From positions 1-64,000 of the forward strand of contig CAJHZI010000754.1 in the NCBI GenBank assembly GCA_905160935.1: DNA of 64,000 nucleotides. The letters run 5' to 3'. Origin of the DNA: Enchytraeus crypticus. Lineage: Eukaryota; Annelida; Clitellata; Enchytraeida; Enchytraeidae. The notes beneath the pieces are model-generated. The model saw only the letters and a list, made by a program, of their open reading frames with translations. It did not search any database and had not been told where the DNA came from. A program made the translations under genes and the position numbers. Numbering within the stretch: position 1 is the first letter of the stretch; the number at the start of each line of letters is the position of its first letter. Of the stretch, positions 1 to 40,707 are shown piece after piece.

Positions 1-26
1 TATATATATATATATATATATATAGT

Positions 27-60
<34 letters not shown>
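1..60. repeat. (TA)n(GA)n microsatellite
   Basis: A TA run followed by a GA run at the window edge. Confidence 0.95.
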
Positions 61-64
<4 letters not shown>

Positions 65-650
65 TCTCTTTCTTCAGTGCACAGCCAAGTGGTAGGTTCA
101 AGGTGCATTACACAGTAGCTCTACTTTCTCATCACACATAAAACACATAACACCACACATCACATAAAACACAAAACACATCTGATCATCACACATAAAA
201 CACATAACACACCTGATCATTACGCAGTAGCTCTACTTTCTCATCACATATAAAACACATAACACACCTGATCGTTACACAGCAGCTCTACTTTCTCATC
301 ACACATAACACACATAACCCACACACCTGATTATTACACAGTAGCTCTACTTTCTCGTCATACATAAAACACATCACACATAAAACACATCACACACCTG
401 ATCATTACAGAGTAGCTCTACTTTCCCGTCATACATAAAACACATATCATCACACATAAACACATAACATCACACATCACTCATAAAACACATAACATCA
501 CACTTCACACATAAAAACACACACCTGATCATTACACAGCAGCTGTACTTTTTCATCACACATAAAACACATCACACATAAAACACATAACACACCTTAT
601 CATTACAGAGTAGCTCTAATTTCTCGTCACACATAAAACACATAACACAC

Positions 651-16346
<15,696 letters not shown>

Positions 16347-16932
16347 ACTCACCGGGCTACTACCTGAAAATATCCAACCATAGAAAAACGTAAATTTACA
16401 TCAGAACATGCTATATTATAGATCTGAGGTTCCTACTTAGCAATAATAATAATAAAATTAATAACATTAACAGCAATAGAATTTAATATTAATTAAAATC
16501 ATACTAAACTGCATGCTTATTGTTATTATATATCAAAGTATTTGTAATAAGGGCTTCATATCTAATTTCATGTAAATATGATGTCTGGCTGTCCCACAAA
16601 CCAATTAGTCCACAAACGATAGGCAGAAAACGGGCATATGACGTAATTCAGTATTGTGATGGATTCAGCGTTGATACGGTTGATCCAGCAAAAAATCATA
16701 AGGAATAACAGTAAATATTAATAATTACATTAAATAAAAAGATAAATTTCTTAGACAAAAGTCCTAAAATTAAAACAAATAAAACAAATAAATGAGCTGA
16801 TTAAGCGGACTTCTTGTTAGTTGGTGACACCTAAATCACATTAGGTTTTGAGGAGACCCACAGGTGTTTAGGTCAGAACTAAAACAAACTCACCAGAATA
16901 GTTTCATCAGGTGATCATGTTATTCATAAAAA

Positions 16933-17120
16933 TTTAGCCGACCAGGTTATTTCCTATTTAGCCGACCAGGTTATTTCCTATTTAGCCGACCAGGTTATTT
17001 CCTATTTAGCCGACCAGGTTATTTCCTATTTAGCCGACCAGGTTATTTCCTATTTAGCCGACCAGGTTATTTCCTATTTAGCCGACCAGGTTATTTCCTG
17101 TTTAGCCGACCAGGTTATTT
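16933..17120. repeat. 24-bp minisatellite upstream of WDR48
   Basis: Eight near-perfect copies of a unit containing TTTAGCCGACCAGGTTATTT, about 590 bases upstream of the WDR48 start codon. Confidence 0.95.
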
Positions 17121-17826
17121 TACACAGGAAAAAGAGAATTCTACAAGCCACTCTATAGTTCTAATAACCTTTAATTATATTTTGCAGTTCAAATTAATTC
17201 AAACATTGGTTTTAACTTTATAAATTTAATCAATCTGATGATGAGTTATTAAATAATCCAAAACAGACAATCACATTCGAAGTGTTGCATTATTAATGTC
17301 ATTTGTTACTTCGGCATTACCGGCTGATAAAAGTAATAATGCAAAAAGGTCAATTTTTCCGTGGGGATGACTTTATGCAAAACACTTATTCATTGCTGTC
17401 GTCTACCAACAACATGTCACCGATTCGGAATTCGATGCAGAATTCTAGCTTCGCAGTCATCGTGAGATTTTCGCAATCATTTGTCAGTTTAGCAAAGGTG
17501 AGAAATAATCGTAAAAATTAATGCAGCCCAAGATGAATGTCTTAAAATAATAAATAAAATATACCGATTCAGATATGTTGAAATAGATGCAAGAACAATG
17601 CTTTATATATTATGCTCCGGTTTATTTCATATTTGTAGTGAAAATAGTCAACATCAATTTAAAAATCTAACAAATTATAATAATTAGCAAAAAATCTTAA
17701 TTTATTTGATATTTACATTAATTGCAACAATAACAAATCGCCCAAATTATTGTCCGCTTTTGCTCCTAATATTAGGCGCTACAGAGTCATTTGTGATGCT
17801 ATTGAGCATATTGGCTCTGCATAGAG

Positions 17827-17905
17827 CACTGGCTGGAGCCAGTGGCGATGTCGTTAAGATATTCGACCGCGGATCAGTATATGCGGAGTACAAATCCTGG
17901 GCTAT
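17827..17905 (+). mobile_element. tRNA-derived SINE (family A), 5' part
   Basis: Contains GGCTGGAGCCAGTGGCGATG, TCGACCGCGGATCAGTATAT and a mutated B-box, then stops at TGGGC. Confidence 0.6.
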
Positions 17906-17959
17906 ACATGTAGAACACTTGGTTTAGTTGCGCATCAATAATAATTATAATCGAATCTA

Positions 17960-18190
17960 AGCTACAGCGGCCTCGGTTATTACATGCTTGGGTGAACACC
18001 TTGGAAGGCAGTGTTGACAGCTTTGAAGGAAAAATTCACAGGGTGATGGAAGGTTATTCTTAAATCCGCTCCGGCTACGATTGATGCGCCATCAAAAGGC
18101 AACGATTACAAATAACCGTGGAGAGAAAGGAGTAAATGGGTCTAAACAAGCATCTGCGCTTCCTGACCCAGTGTGCCGTTATTCATATCT
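17960..18190 (+). mobile_element. 5S rRNA-derived SINE, second copy
   Basis: It shares the body with 60437-60668 (ATCCGC-CCGGCT, GATGCG-CATCAAAAGGCAA, TTCCTGACCCAGTGTGCCGT) and a more degraded 5S-like head (CTCGGTTATTACATGCTTGG, then CACCTTGGAA). It lies between the WDR48 start and the SELENOO end. Confidence 0.6.
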
Positions 18191-18694
18191 CTAAATTCTT
18201 TAATCGTCAGATAGCACAAGAAGGTAGAGACAACGGAGAAGAATGTTTATTATTTTAATTTACTGATCTACTATATAATATTAAATCACTAACTCTTGGA
18301 TTATAGCAAATAAATTTTTTATTTTTTAGCAGCCAAAAGAGACTAAAATTTTAAATACATTTAAGTAATATTATGTTTTATGCCTAAGCAGAGCTATGAA
18401 ATAATGTCTAATATGAATAGTGAAAAAGTCTAGATAAACGAATGTAAATAATGCATTAGTTCACAAAATGCTAAAATGAAACCGCTTGGTGTACCTTAAT
18501 GTAAAAAATGTACATATAACAACATCTACAATTTCTCAAAGGCTAACAATGCATCGTTAAACCCATCTCCTTCCGCCATAAAAATCCATCTCTTTCCGCC
18601 ATAGGTCTAAATTTTGACCCGCTTGCCTTGGATCTTGGACTTGCACTGTTTTGATCTCATTTTCTATTGAGGTCTCTGTGTACTCAGTCTTCAT

Positions 18695-18792
18695 CGTGTG
18701 GTGCTTTGGCGCCTGTTTGTGTAGAGTCTGCACGAGACGTCCCTGACATTGCCTTATGGCGAGGAACCGGACGTTAAATTCTTATTGATTAT
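18695..18792 (+). mobile_element. Family D repeat, variant with ATTG tail
   Basis: Contains CGAGACGTCCCTGACATTGC and GCGAGGAACCGGACGTTAAA, then TTCTTATTGATTATTG. This subfamily ends in ATTG units, not TTA. Related direct copies lie at 10449-10516, 20085-20165, 34290-34365, 59193-59265 and 62888-62962. Confidence 0.55.
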
Positions 18793-18919
18793 TGCTAACA
18801 ATGTTGTGCTTTATGGTATAGAAATATACATCCGGTAACATATTGAAATACTCTCTTCTCAAAATGATTGTTTATTATCCGACAATTCAATGAGTTCGGT
18901 TTCTTAGAGAAATTATTGC

Positions 18920-31526
<12,607 letters not shown>

Positions 31527-31948
31527 ACAGCTATAACAAAACCAAAAAATAGAGATCCACTAAGCTATAATATCCTTAGAGTTTCATATTCTCTACAGTA
31601 TCATCAACAGGAAACTTCAAGAATCAATAGTTTAAGCAATAGCACGTATCACTGTTGAAATTTTCCACCAAGTTTGTTCCAGTTTCGACATAAAATATAT
31701 TACTAAATAAAATATTTCATACAGTATAGCTAAATAAGAATAATTATCATTCGCCAATTAATTTCTCTCTTCTACATGTTTTTTGCATCACAGATAGTTA
31801 GGACACACGATCATTCATGTCATTGCGGAATCTAATCAGACAGTTTTAGAAGCATTTTATTTTGTTTACCTATGAACTCTGATCTATTTGTAAACAAACG
31901 AAGCTGTCTTCAGCGCGCGTCTAAACGAAGCTGTTGGCGAGTGAAATT

Positions 31949-32221
31949 ATGAACTTAGTAGTTACAAAAAATGAAAGCAAAGCCGACAAGAAAAATTGTA
32001 AAGAACCTTTAAATCAGAGAATTCAACATACAGAAAGTTATTTTCGGTATGTGTGTAAACAATTATTGTTTAAAGAGCGTGTATTACAAGAAATGTGCAG
32101 CATTTTAATGATCGTGATTTGGCTACAGTTTAGCAGGATTTTTACATCCACTTCCATCTTTTACTATAGTTCACATGTTTGTAATATCAACTTTAAAACC
32201 CCAGTTTTACCATTATATTAG
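31949..32221 (+). other. Unrecognised ORF upstream of SELENOO
   Basis: A 90-codon frame starts MNLVVTKNESKADKKNCKEP about 420 bases from the SELENOO start on the opposite strand, just after a CpG-containing stretch (about 31911-31930). The first half is Lys/Gln-rich and the rest hydrophobic. I recognise no family. It could be the first exon of a divergent transcript or chance. Confidence 0.15.
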
Positions 32222-32550
32222 AGTCATAGATATTTTAGTTACTGAAACATTATCCTCAATATTAATATGTACCTAAAGAAACTATTAACAATTAATTTAA
32301 AATATTTATTATTTATTTTATTCTCGACTAAAAAAGCATCAACATTCAACATCAAAGATCTTTAAAATAAGTAGATATGGCATGACAGTCTTTACAGCGA
32401 TACCTGTTTTGTAACGAGAGCGACTTGATTCTCAGCATGCTCCATTTAATCGTGAGGGTAAACAAAGCCCCTTTGTCATATGTGTATTTAATACTAATTT
32501 CTGTAATTTAAGATTTATTTCATGATATTCAGCTTCTAAACGGTTTTAAG

Positions 32551-32664
32551 ATGATGTATTGTTGCGCGTTTGGGTATACAAATTCCAGAAATCCGGAAGC
32601 TAAAGAACGGGGAATATCCTTTAAGAGATTTGAAATAGAATTTGTTTGCATTTTTGAATTATAA
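32551..32664 (+). pseudogene. THAP-domain N-terminus remnant
   Basis: An ATG opens a 37-codon frame beginning MMYCCAFGYTNSRNPEAKER and then GISFKRFE. This is the typical start of a THAP zinc finger (CCAxGC-N-R...GISFHRFP), but the second zinc Cys is Tyr (TAC, one base from TGC). The frame ends in TAA without the distal C-x2-H part, and I see no convincing continuation downstream. It is probably a degraded exon of a THAP gene or P-element-like transposase, or a first exon whose mate is far away. Confidence 0.45.
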
Positions 32665-33672
32665 AAAATATACATCCAATTAATAGGAATTCGTTTTAAA
32701 TAATTTTTGTCATGACGATATAGTTGATAGATGTGACGATAAATGTGCTACTAAAGTGTTTAATTATCGTTCAAAAGCTTTGCAAATGTTCAAAAGCTTC
32801 ATTATTTTATACCTTTAAATAACGATCAGCTGATATTGTTTACCTCTGGCTAGCAAAATTAGTTGTTGGTATCACTGCAATTCTTGAACTCAATGTTCAC
32901 AGTGGTTGAGATTGCCTTGACACTTCTACGGTTTTTCTTTATTCTATGTTCAACATAATCGAAATAGTAACTGTGGCAAAAAGGAGAAACTAGCCATAAA
33001 ATTATAATGTCATACAACTTGCACCTTGTGTATATCAGTAACAGTATATTACACGTAAGATATCCAGAAAATGACCAAAACTGACTCGGCTATCACACAA
33101 AACACCCAACAACTATTACTAGTAATCGGAGTTGTTTGGTTCACAGGTAAAAAATTGGTATTGTAACGTTTCTATTGAATTGATAGAAAATTCTTTTCAT
33201 TTAATTACAAGAATATTATTTGAATAATTTTGCTAGCCTCAAAGTTTTCCAGCGGATTTTCGGCTAATAGCTATATATTTACGGCGAATTCGGCTATAGA
33301 TCTAAAATTCTTCGCGGATGTTCGGCTAAGAACAATTTTCGGCTAATTCAGCTAGACGAGTAGGGGTCTATTCTATAAGCACGTAATACTGGCTAAAATA
33401 GTTGATAACCTTCAAAATTTTGGATACACATCTTTCAATGAATATTTATTCAATATTTTAATTGGTAGTTTTAAAGTTAGAATGGATTTCACAAAAAATA
33501 CAGAGTGTTACTCGAAGTATTTTGTTTGTGTGGTTCCAAACACGACAACCGCATGCGCTGCCGTTCCAAGCTTATATATACACGTAGTTCTGTGTTAATA
33601 GTCTTCTGTAATTCGTTCCTTTGATAGCGGACTCAATGCAGCCGGTGCTAATTTAAAAATAACCTTCCAAAA

Positions 33673-33674
<2 letters not shown>
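32665..33674. other. Intergenic, no gene recognised
   Basis: AT-rich unique sequence. I see a motif-like repetition of TTCGGCTAA near 33255-33350 and a short frame at 33072 (starting MTKTDSAITQ) before a possible donor, but nothing I can support as a gene. Confidence 0.4.

Positions 33675-33736
<62 letters not shown>
33675..33736. repeat. (TA)n microsatellite
   Basis: TA run in the intergenic region. Confidence 0.95.
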
Positions 33737-33737
<1 letters not shown>

Positions 33738-34007
33738 AGTATACACTAAAAGCTGTCAACACTCGGTCTTACAACTTGGTCACCCATCTGTTACTAACCG
33801 AGCCCAACTTAGCTTAACTTAGTTCAATGAAGCCCAACTTAACCAAGTGCGCTAAATTCCACGATTGAATGGCACGTACGATCAAGTAGGCCTGTGTGTA
33901 ATTTTATATATGTTGTAATTTTCTAAACGATTAATTCATATGGCATTAAAATAACTGTTCTTTCTGCTCTTGTATATATTTTAACTTAATACATGTAACG
34001 TAAACAC

Positions 34008-34232
34008 GCATTATAGTGAAATGATCAACTATATTGATATCTATCACTTTTAATACCACATGTTATATCCGTTAGGCAATTCTGTCCATTTTCCGTATAA
34101 CCAGTCCAGTGAATGTCCGAAATTTTACTCTCAGATCAGCGCGGCTGAGATTCGAACCCGCGAGGGTTCAATTCACCTCAGGATCTGTCATTTAAAACTT
34201 CACGACGTTACCCCTACGCTATTGAGACATTC
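34008..34232 (-). mobile_element. tRNA-derived SINE (family C)
   Basis: Inverted copy closely matching 11370-11602, in the SELENOO-PTTG1IP-like intergenic region. A tail-only copy is near 49830-49905. Confidence 0.65.
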
Positions 34233-35109
34233 ATGTATGACGTGAACATAGTACATTGTACATGTAGAACAGGTACTTGATTCCATTCCAGATTTGCGTT
34301 ACGGCGAGGAACCGAACATTAAATTCTTACTGATTGATTGATCGATCATTGATTGCTCACGAGAGAATATCTTAGCTAATACTAAAGCTCAAGAAATGTT
34401 AGAGCTCCGAGGTGGTTTCCCATCACTTGCCTTCATCATTTAGGTCTCCGATACCATCTATGAATTTGGAAATGGGTGTTAAACCCTTAATACTATTTTT
34501 ATTATTACTTCTGTTGAATCTAAATCCAGATCAGGCTATTCATTGCTGATGTATGCTGAGAGCGTAACCTTGGATAATTTATTTTGCAACTTAAACGTAA
34601 TTAACATTAGCAATAAAAGTCAGTATTTAAACTTGTACAGTAGAGCTCAAGAAAAACAACAACAGAATTAGAGTGCTACTGTCGTCCATGACAACAGTGA
34701 GCACTAAATAGAGCTCAAGAACAGAACTTTGAGGTATATACAGTGTCAGTAACGAAGACACTTTCAAGGCTAATCTTACAAATCTACAGCAGCTGTCAGC
34801 TGATGGTTGAAGAGTTAATGGCACGTTCGTCTGATAAGTCAGAGTCCACGGGTTCAAATCCAAGATAATCTCAGATAATTCTTGTGCTACGTAAGCCGCA
34901 ACTAAGCCTTCGTTTTTTTTTAGTTCTGAACAGTCTATATGTATAGATGAACAAGTTGAACCTACAGCAAGAATTTCTTCAATACCAAAGCCAGTCGTAG
35001 GAAAATTGTCACTAAACTAGGCTTTATAGTTTTTAATTTGAACTAATACAAGATTTCGTCAGCACCAAAGCTTAGGTGACGCCTATGAGACATACGACTA
35101 TGCTGTAGA

Positions 35110-35230
35110 GAAAGCTAAAGCTGGTAAAGCTAATGTTAACGTCAGTTTCCTCACTCGAAAGCGATGTCAATGACGGGCGAGCCCAGGATTTGAACCCCGC
35201 ACATATTGATCCGCGGTCCAGTCTGGGCTC
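35110..35230 (-). mobile_element. tRNA-derived SINE (family A)
   Basis: An inverted copy with GCGAGCCCAGGATTTGAACC and CCGCGGTCC, cut at the head. A different tRNA-like head (GGCACGTTCGTCTGATAAGT and GGGTTCAAATCC) lies just left, at about 34800-34862. Confidence 0.65.
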
Positions 35231-35924
35231 CAGTCACAGTACTAGGGACTAATAGAGAGACACTGCATTTCACATGACCTGCAGTAGTCGCCTTTAAAAA
35301 ATACTAGCAATTATTGACGATATAAAATATTTAACTCTTCAATGTTCGATGTTATTAAATTGTAATTAATTCAAAGTTGTTTCCATATACTGCAACAGTT
35401 TTGTATACAACAAAAGAAAATTTTTGAGATACAGTACTAACCAAAGACACGGTACTAAGTTACTAACCAATTTACAGACTCAACCAAGCAATTACATATT
35501 TGATATATCACACTAGAGAGATTGTTAAAAATAGAGAAATAAAATCACATGCATAGGGATAAAGAGTAACATAATAATTAGGCTTTAGTGTCCATATACC
35601 TCCCTCAATAAAATATTAGTGAAATGCACAACATTTGTTAACAAGCAAATGCTATTAGAAGCTAACGATAAATTTTATTATCTCAGTTGCAAAAAATTCC
35701 TATTCTAAATGAAATTTGATAGCTTTGTTGAACGAGATGGATGCCACTTTTCATAACCAGTGTATTTTTAGGAAGTTCTTAGGCATATATTCTCGAGCAT
35801 ATGTTTTTATTACTAAGTGATTATCCCACCTCTACAGGAAGAATGGATAAAGGATAAGCATCCTAACGTTTAAAGCTTCTAACTTATGATACAATTTATA
35901 AGAACATCAGCGAATGCTCAACAT

Positions 35925-36080
35925 ACTGGAGTTACTACTTTTTCGGGATTTTGAAATTTGCACCGTTTTTGGACCATTTTTTGCTCGCCGGCTTGATTTT
36001 GTCTCAATAGTGCTCGATGTTGTCATTGATGACTGTAGCACTCTAATCATTGTTATTATTATTATTATTATTATTATTGC
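35925..36080 (+). mobile_element. 3' tail of the CR1/L2-like element
   Basis: This stretch is nearly identical to the 3' tail at 50878-51000 (GCTCGCCGGCTTGATTTTGT, then ATAGTGCTCGATGTTGTCAT) and ends in (ATT)n. It is a 5'-truncated insertion. Confidence 0.75.
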
Positions 36081-36508
36081 TATCATCTCAACAGCGACAG
36101 TTCTGGAAACAAATAAAAGATCTCAGAGACCTAACGGTAGCCGCGTCTTAATTACCTCACAGAAGTGCCAGAACTTATTTGTAAATATCTCTCTCTCTTA
36201 TCATTGACAAGGGAGAGAGATTTACAAATATTCTCTCTGATCACGTTCCAGATTCATCCATCTACAGCAGATGTGCTTATTAGAGAACCTTGCTTGGAAT
36301 TGTCCATCTAATTGTGTCTTACTGTTTGATGAATTGCATTTCTGTTGAATGTTTGAAATGGAAGCCTTGAGAAAATGTATATTTTGATTGACAGTTTGAA
36401 AATTATCTCTATTTGAAATAGAAGCCCTGAGAAAATCTATAATTTGATTAACTACATGTAAATCACTCAATATTACCATGTTATCACTGTTCAATTTCAC
36501 ATACAGTG

Positions 36509-36555
<47 letters not shown>

Positions 36556-37109
36556 TAATAATAAAAGTTTAAAGTCCGTTTCCTTATACAAGGATGTCAG
36601 GGACGCCAATATATACAGTACTTTCTATGTACAAATAGAGTACTTTCTTAATTTCCACAGCAGGACTGTTAGCTCAGATATAGCACTAGTTAGCATATCA
36701 GAAGCAGAAAATGCAATAAATCCCAAATATCAGAAGCAGATAATGCAATAAATCCCAAAAAATAGTTTACAAATCTATTTTTAAAATACTGCAAACAGTT
36801 GAATATAATGCATTATTTGAAATACAAATTACATATTTTGCCATTTGCTATAAATGTTACCCATAATGCATTATTGAATATAAATTAAGAGCAAGCAATG
36901 ATAGTAGCATTGAATACATTAAATTAATCAAAACATTTTATCCTAATAATATTTAATAAAATAATTATTAACTGTTAACATTAGTCTTACTTTTAACTCT
37001 ATTCAAAATATATCTGCATTATCAGGCATCCAGTATTTCAAATGAAAATGAAAGTGATCAAACAAAAAATTGCTTTATAAAGAATGCATACAACTATACA
37101 AAATTCTCG

Positions 37110-37345
37110 AATACAAATAAGTACTAAATAAGAGATAACAAATTAGTACTAAATATGAGATAATGAATAAGTACTAAATAAGAGATAACAAATTAGTACT
37201 AAATATGAGATAATGAATAAGTACTAAATATGAAATAATGAATAAGTACTAAATATGAGATAATGAATAAGTACTAAATATGAGATAATGAATAAGTACT
37301 AAATATGAGATAATGAATAAGTACTAAATATGAGATAATTAATAC
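37110..37345. repeat. 25-bp tandem repeat
   Basis: About nine units of AATAAGTACTAAATATGAGA with TAATG, intergenic. Confidence 0.92.
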
Positions 37346-37734
37346 GCACCAAAAAACTTGTCGAATGAGATTGAAATTTTTCTATAACTAAATTCTTAAA
37401 TTAGAGAATAAATTAGCAAAGTCACAGGTCAGTGTTTTCACTTTCTAATTAAAAGACATTAATTACTGAACAAAAAGAACAACAGATACGAGGCACTATT
37501 AATTGAAGCAGTTCAGCAAAAGCACGTGTTAAAAATATCCAAATATAAGGCAACACAATTCAACGATTAAGTCCTTTATAGCTAATATCATCATCATCAT
37601 CATCCTCATTTGAATCCCAGTTTAACTAGGGTCGGGATATGAACAGACTGTCTCAAATCCTCTCTGTCCTGCATCCTATCATCAGTCAATCCCCTATTTG
37701 AGACTTTTCCATTCATTTACATTTTATAGCTAAT

Positions 37735-39330
37735 ATAAAAATTCTAAATGTAAAGACAGCGACAGTTCTAGAGTGATAGACTGAGCCTATAGCATGTCGG
37801 TAAGTTGACTGCTTATCATTAGGCGCTGGGTTCAAATTCAGTGCTATATCCCTCAAATTTTGAGGTTATGATTTTAATTTTGGTGGTTTAGAGGCAAGGC
37901 AACTTTTTATCCATTTGAGTTGACAAATTTTTAAATTAATTTTCCCAGAACTATCCTTTCCAAATACTAAAGGAGTTAAATTTAAATGTAATTGCTAAAT
38001 TTAAATTTTCTAGAACTGTCACTAACTAGTTAATACACAAATAGTATGAGGTAAATGACAATTATAGATCTACTAATTCAGATCTACTAATTAATCACAT
38101 CAAGTCTAATGATAGAAATTAAATTTGAAATTGAAATGGATCAATATTTCACTTGTTACAATTAAATTATTAATTAACACAGAAATGTAGTTTAAAATTG
38201 AGCAGTTATTAATTAATTATATTTAAAGTCGATTAAAACTGAAGTACATTTATCATAATATTCGCATATTTATATACTCAGTATCGTTAGCAGATCACAC
38301 ATAAAACTAGATCTTCATCAAAATAGACTGTTTAAATCTAATAAAGGGCTTTAGATGGTCTATACTAGGCATTAGATCTCGATAGCTCAAATTATAGAGC
38401 TCAAAACAGACATGTCTGAAGTAAAATAAAAAGCTTTATTTTGTTAATAGCGAAAAAATTAGTGAATCATACGATTAATGAAATTAAAATTAGCAACAAT
38501 TTCGAGTGGAAAATAGTAGTCTTTAGTAGCAATTTATAGGCCTGCAATTTGTCTGCGGTAAACCAATGCATATGCAATGGACTGACTTAACCAATACAGC
38601 CAAAGACATGAGAAAAAATTTATGTAACAAAACTTTCCTGAAAAACAGATAATCAATATAGTGAATAATATCGTAAGAAAACTAGTTACGTGACTTATTA
38701 AATATGAAAATGTTTGTCATATAATAAAATTAGTTCTGTGCAGAATTTCCATTAAAAGTACAAAAATGTTAAATGATTGTTCTCATTTAGTTATTCATTA
38801 ATTATATTTATCACAGATAAAAATCAATCACTTTATATCTTACTTCTCTTTTTTTTGTGATAATTTTTCTTTATGCAAAAACCGAAAACACAATTTTTCA
38901 CGACCTTATCATGTGACACAAACCAGAAGCATCACCAGCGAGGCCGGGCAATCTGATCACTTAGGGATGGCTGCCACTAGCACATGTGTCTTAAATGTGC
39001 GTTCCCTAGTTCTACAGCGACATCACCTGTGCAATAGAGTCGCGTCTAAAGGCACACACGGATCACGAATTCAGAATTACTAAACATCGACAAGTCAAGT
39101 ACAGTTTTCAGATTATAAAATTAATATCAAATTTATCTAAATTTGACATAAAATCAAGAGAGCACTTATAGAATGATATATTTTATATATAAAACTACAG
39201 CAGATCCTACAATATTAATAGCTAGCTATATAGTTTGTAAGTAATAATCATAATTGTCTTGCATAATATGTTAGATCTGGAATGTTATACATCAAAGCGC
39301 GATGTTTCCTTGCCGACTACTACAACCCAG
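37735..39330. other. AT-rich sequence 3' of the PTTG1IP-like gene
   Basis: It probably includes that gene's 3' untranslated region. A tRNA-like degraded stretch lies near 37780-37850 (GGGTTCAAATTC). No ORF or array is supported. Confidence 0.4.
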
Positions 39331-39885
39331 TTACTCGTTCTCAAATCTGGAATAAGGCTGCTCGGTAGTGCCCGACAGACCGTATTTTCTGCGGATGTCA
39401 TCATACTTAGCCTGACGCTCGGCCTTTCTCTCCGCACTCTTCGCCTCTCTCTCCTCCCTAGCTCTACGATCTCTCTCCTCGTCCTGCCTATCTCTCCTCA
39501 GTCTGTAGCGCCTGCCGCGACGACAGCAGCAGCAGTAGATGCAGCAGCAGAAGCTGAGAAGTAGAATCCCGCCCAGCACGCACACGACAATCAACAGCAC
39601 CTCAAAGTTCACCCAGCAGTTGAGCCAGCGAGCGTCACTCAGCTTACAGACTTTGGTAGGAAGGATGTCTCCAACGGGGTAGTCCATACATTTTGGCGTG
39701 TCTGTGGCCGTGGGACACCAAAGACATTGGGCGTGTGTGAAACCCACACAGTCGCTGCACTGATTGCTGAACTGAGCACATACAATGGGCGCAGCCGTAG
39801 TAGCAGGGGCGTCGTCACCTGCGCAGTACTGAAGAGATACGACCACAACCGCAGCGAATAGACGGATCAGACATCCCATCGACAT
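39331..39885 (-). CDS. PTTG1IP: PTTG1IP-like single-pass membrane protein with PSI domain
   Basis: This is a single-exon ORF of 184 residues (human PTTG1IP is 180). Residues 1-23 form a signal peptide with a hydrophobic AAVVVVSL core. Residues about 35-92 are a cysteine-rich PSI-type ectodomain with about eight Cys (CSDCVGF, CLWC). Residues about 93-120 form a membrane helix (VLLIVVCVLGGILLL) followed by a Cys cluster suited to palmitoylation. The cytosolic tail is a long Arg/Glu helix or coiled coil ending in YDDIRRKYGL and a C-terminal YSRFENE. The tail holds a YxxPhi sorting motif, and the ending closely resembles the vertebrate family C-terminus. In vertebrates the protein binds securin (PTTG1) and helps it reach the nucleus; that role is known from the family and not shown here. 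The start is the first of two nearby ATGs (MSMGC). No introns interrupt the coding region. Confidence 0.88.
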   Translation of the reverse strand: MSMGCLIRLFAAVVVVSLQYCAGDDAPATTAAPIVCAQFSNQCSDCVGFTHAQCLWCPTATDTPKCMDYPVGDILPTKVCKLSDARWLNCWVNFEVLLIVVCVLGGILLLSFCCCIYCCCCRRGRRYRLRRDRQDEERDRRAREEREAKSAERKAERQAKYDDIRRKYGLSGTTEQPYSRFENE

Positions 39886-40707
39886 GATGACCTTCGTTGT
39901 ATTCAGATAGCACGTAAAATAAGTCGAGTTAATTAGGTAATATGAATGTTCTTAGAGTAAAATATAAAACAAATTCTTTTTATTTGTTGTTTGTTTTCTT
40001 ATGATCAGAACCGGAAGTCTATAACTTTGTAAAGTTTGTAAATAGGTTACGAAATTTAAATAGCGACCTAAATCGACTTTTTCTACAAGTCTCACACATC
40101 TTCTAACTTTCAAGCCCTAACGTTGAAAAGTATACAACTAACTTGAACGCACATTTATGTCTACAAATTAATGTATTTTAGTAAAAGTATCAGTTATAAA
40201 AGGATACTTTTAAAGTTAGCTTTAATATAGGTCGCTGTTTAATCGACATGTTTTGGATTAGGGCTGCCAAATATTTCTAGATGTAAGTTCAAGACTTCAA
40301 TGACAACAACAACAACAACAGCTACTAATAGTATACTAACAACAATGGTCGATCAAGCGAAGACTTCTGAATAGTAGATGGAAGAGATTTAGTTTTATTT
40401 TTCACCTAGCAGTATTTTCATGCACTATCGAGCAATAAATTGAACAAATTTTTGAAAGTTCTCAAAATATAATAGATTTCTTCTGCACTGATTAGAGTTA
40501 ATTTGTTAGATAATTACATTTGTTAAATATCGATAGGTGTATAGTTATTTTAAATATTTTTGTTAATGATTTACGAAATTTATTGTAAAAATCTCTTTAA
40601 TTATTTCTGAAAACTTTATTAAACAGCAAAAGTAATGATTATGGGGCGAACGTTAAGGTCAAGGTTAATAAATATAAACAAATGCAATACAAAATTGACT
40701 TTGAGAA

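Noticed and set aside
17303..17521. 72-residue ORF upstream of WDR48
   Set aside because: No recognisable family and no supporting splice context; likely chance.
18500..18919. SECIS element for SELENOO
   Set aside because: I could not identify a convincing SECIS fold by eye, and the UAG stop makes one unnecessary.
32860..33150. Short exon-like frame starting MTKTDSAITQ with a possible donor
   Set aside because: Only one weak splice signal and no partner exon found.
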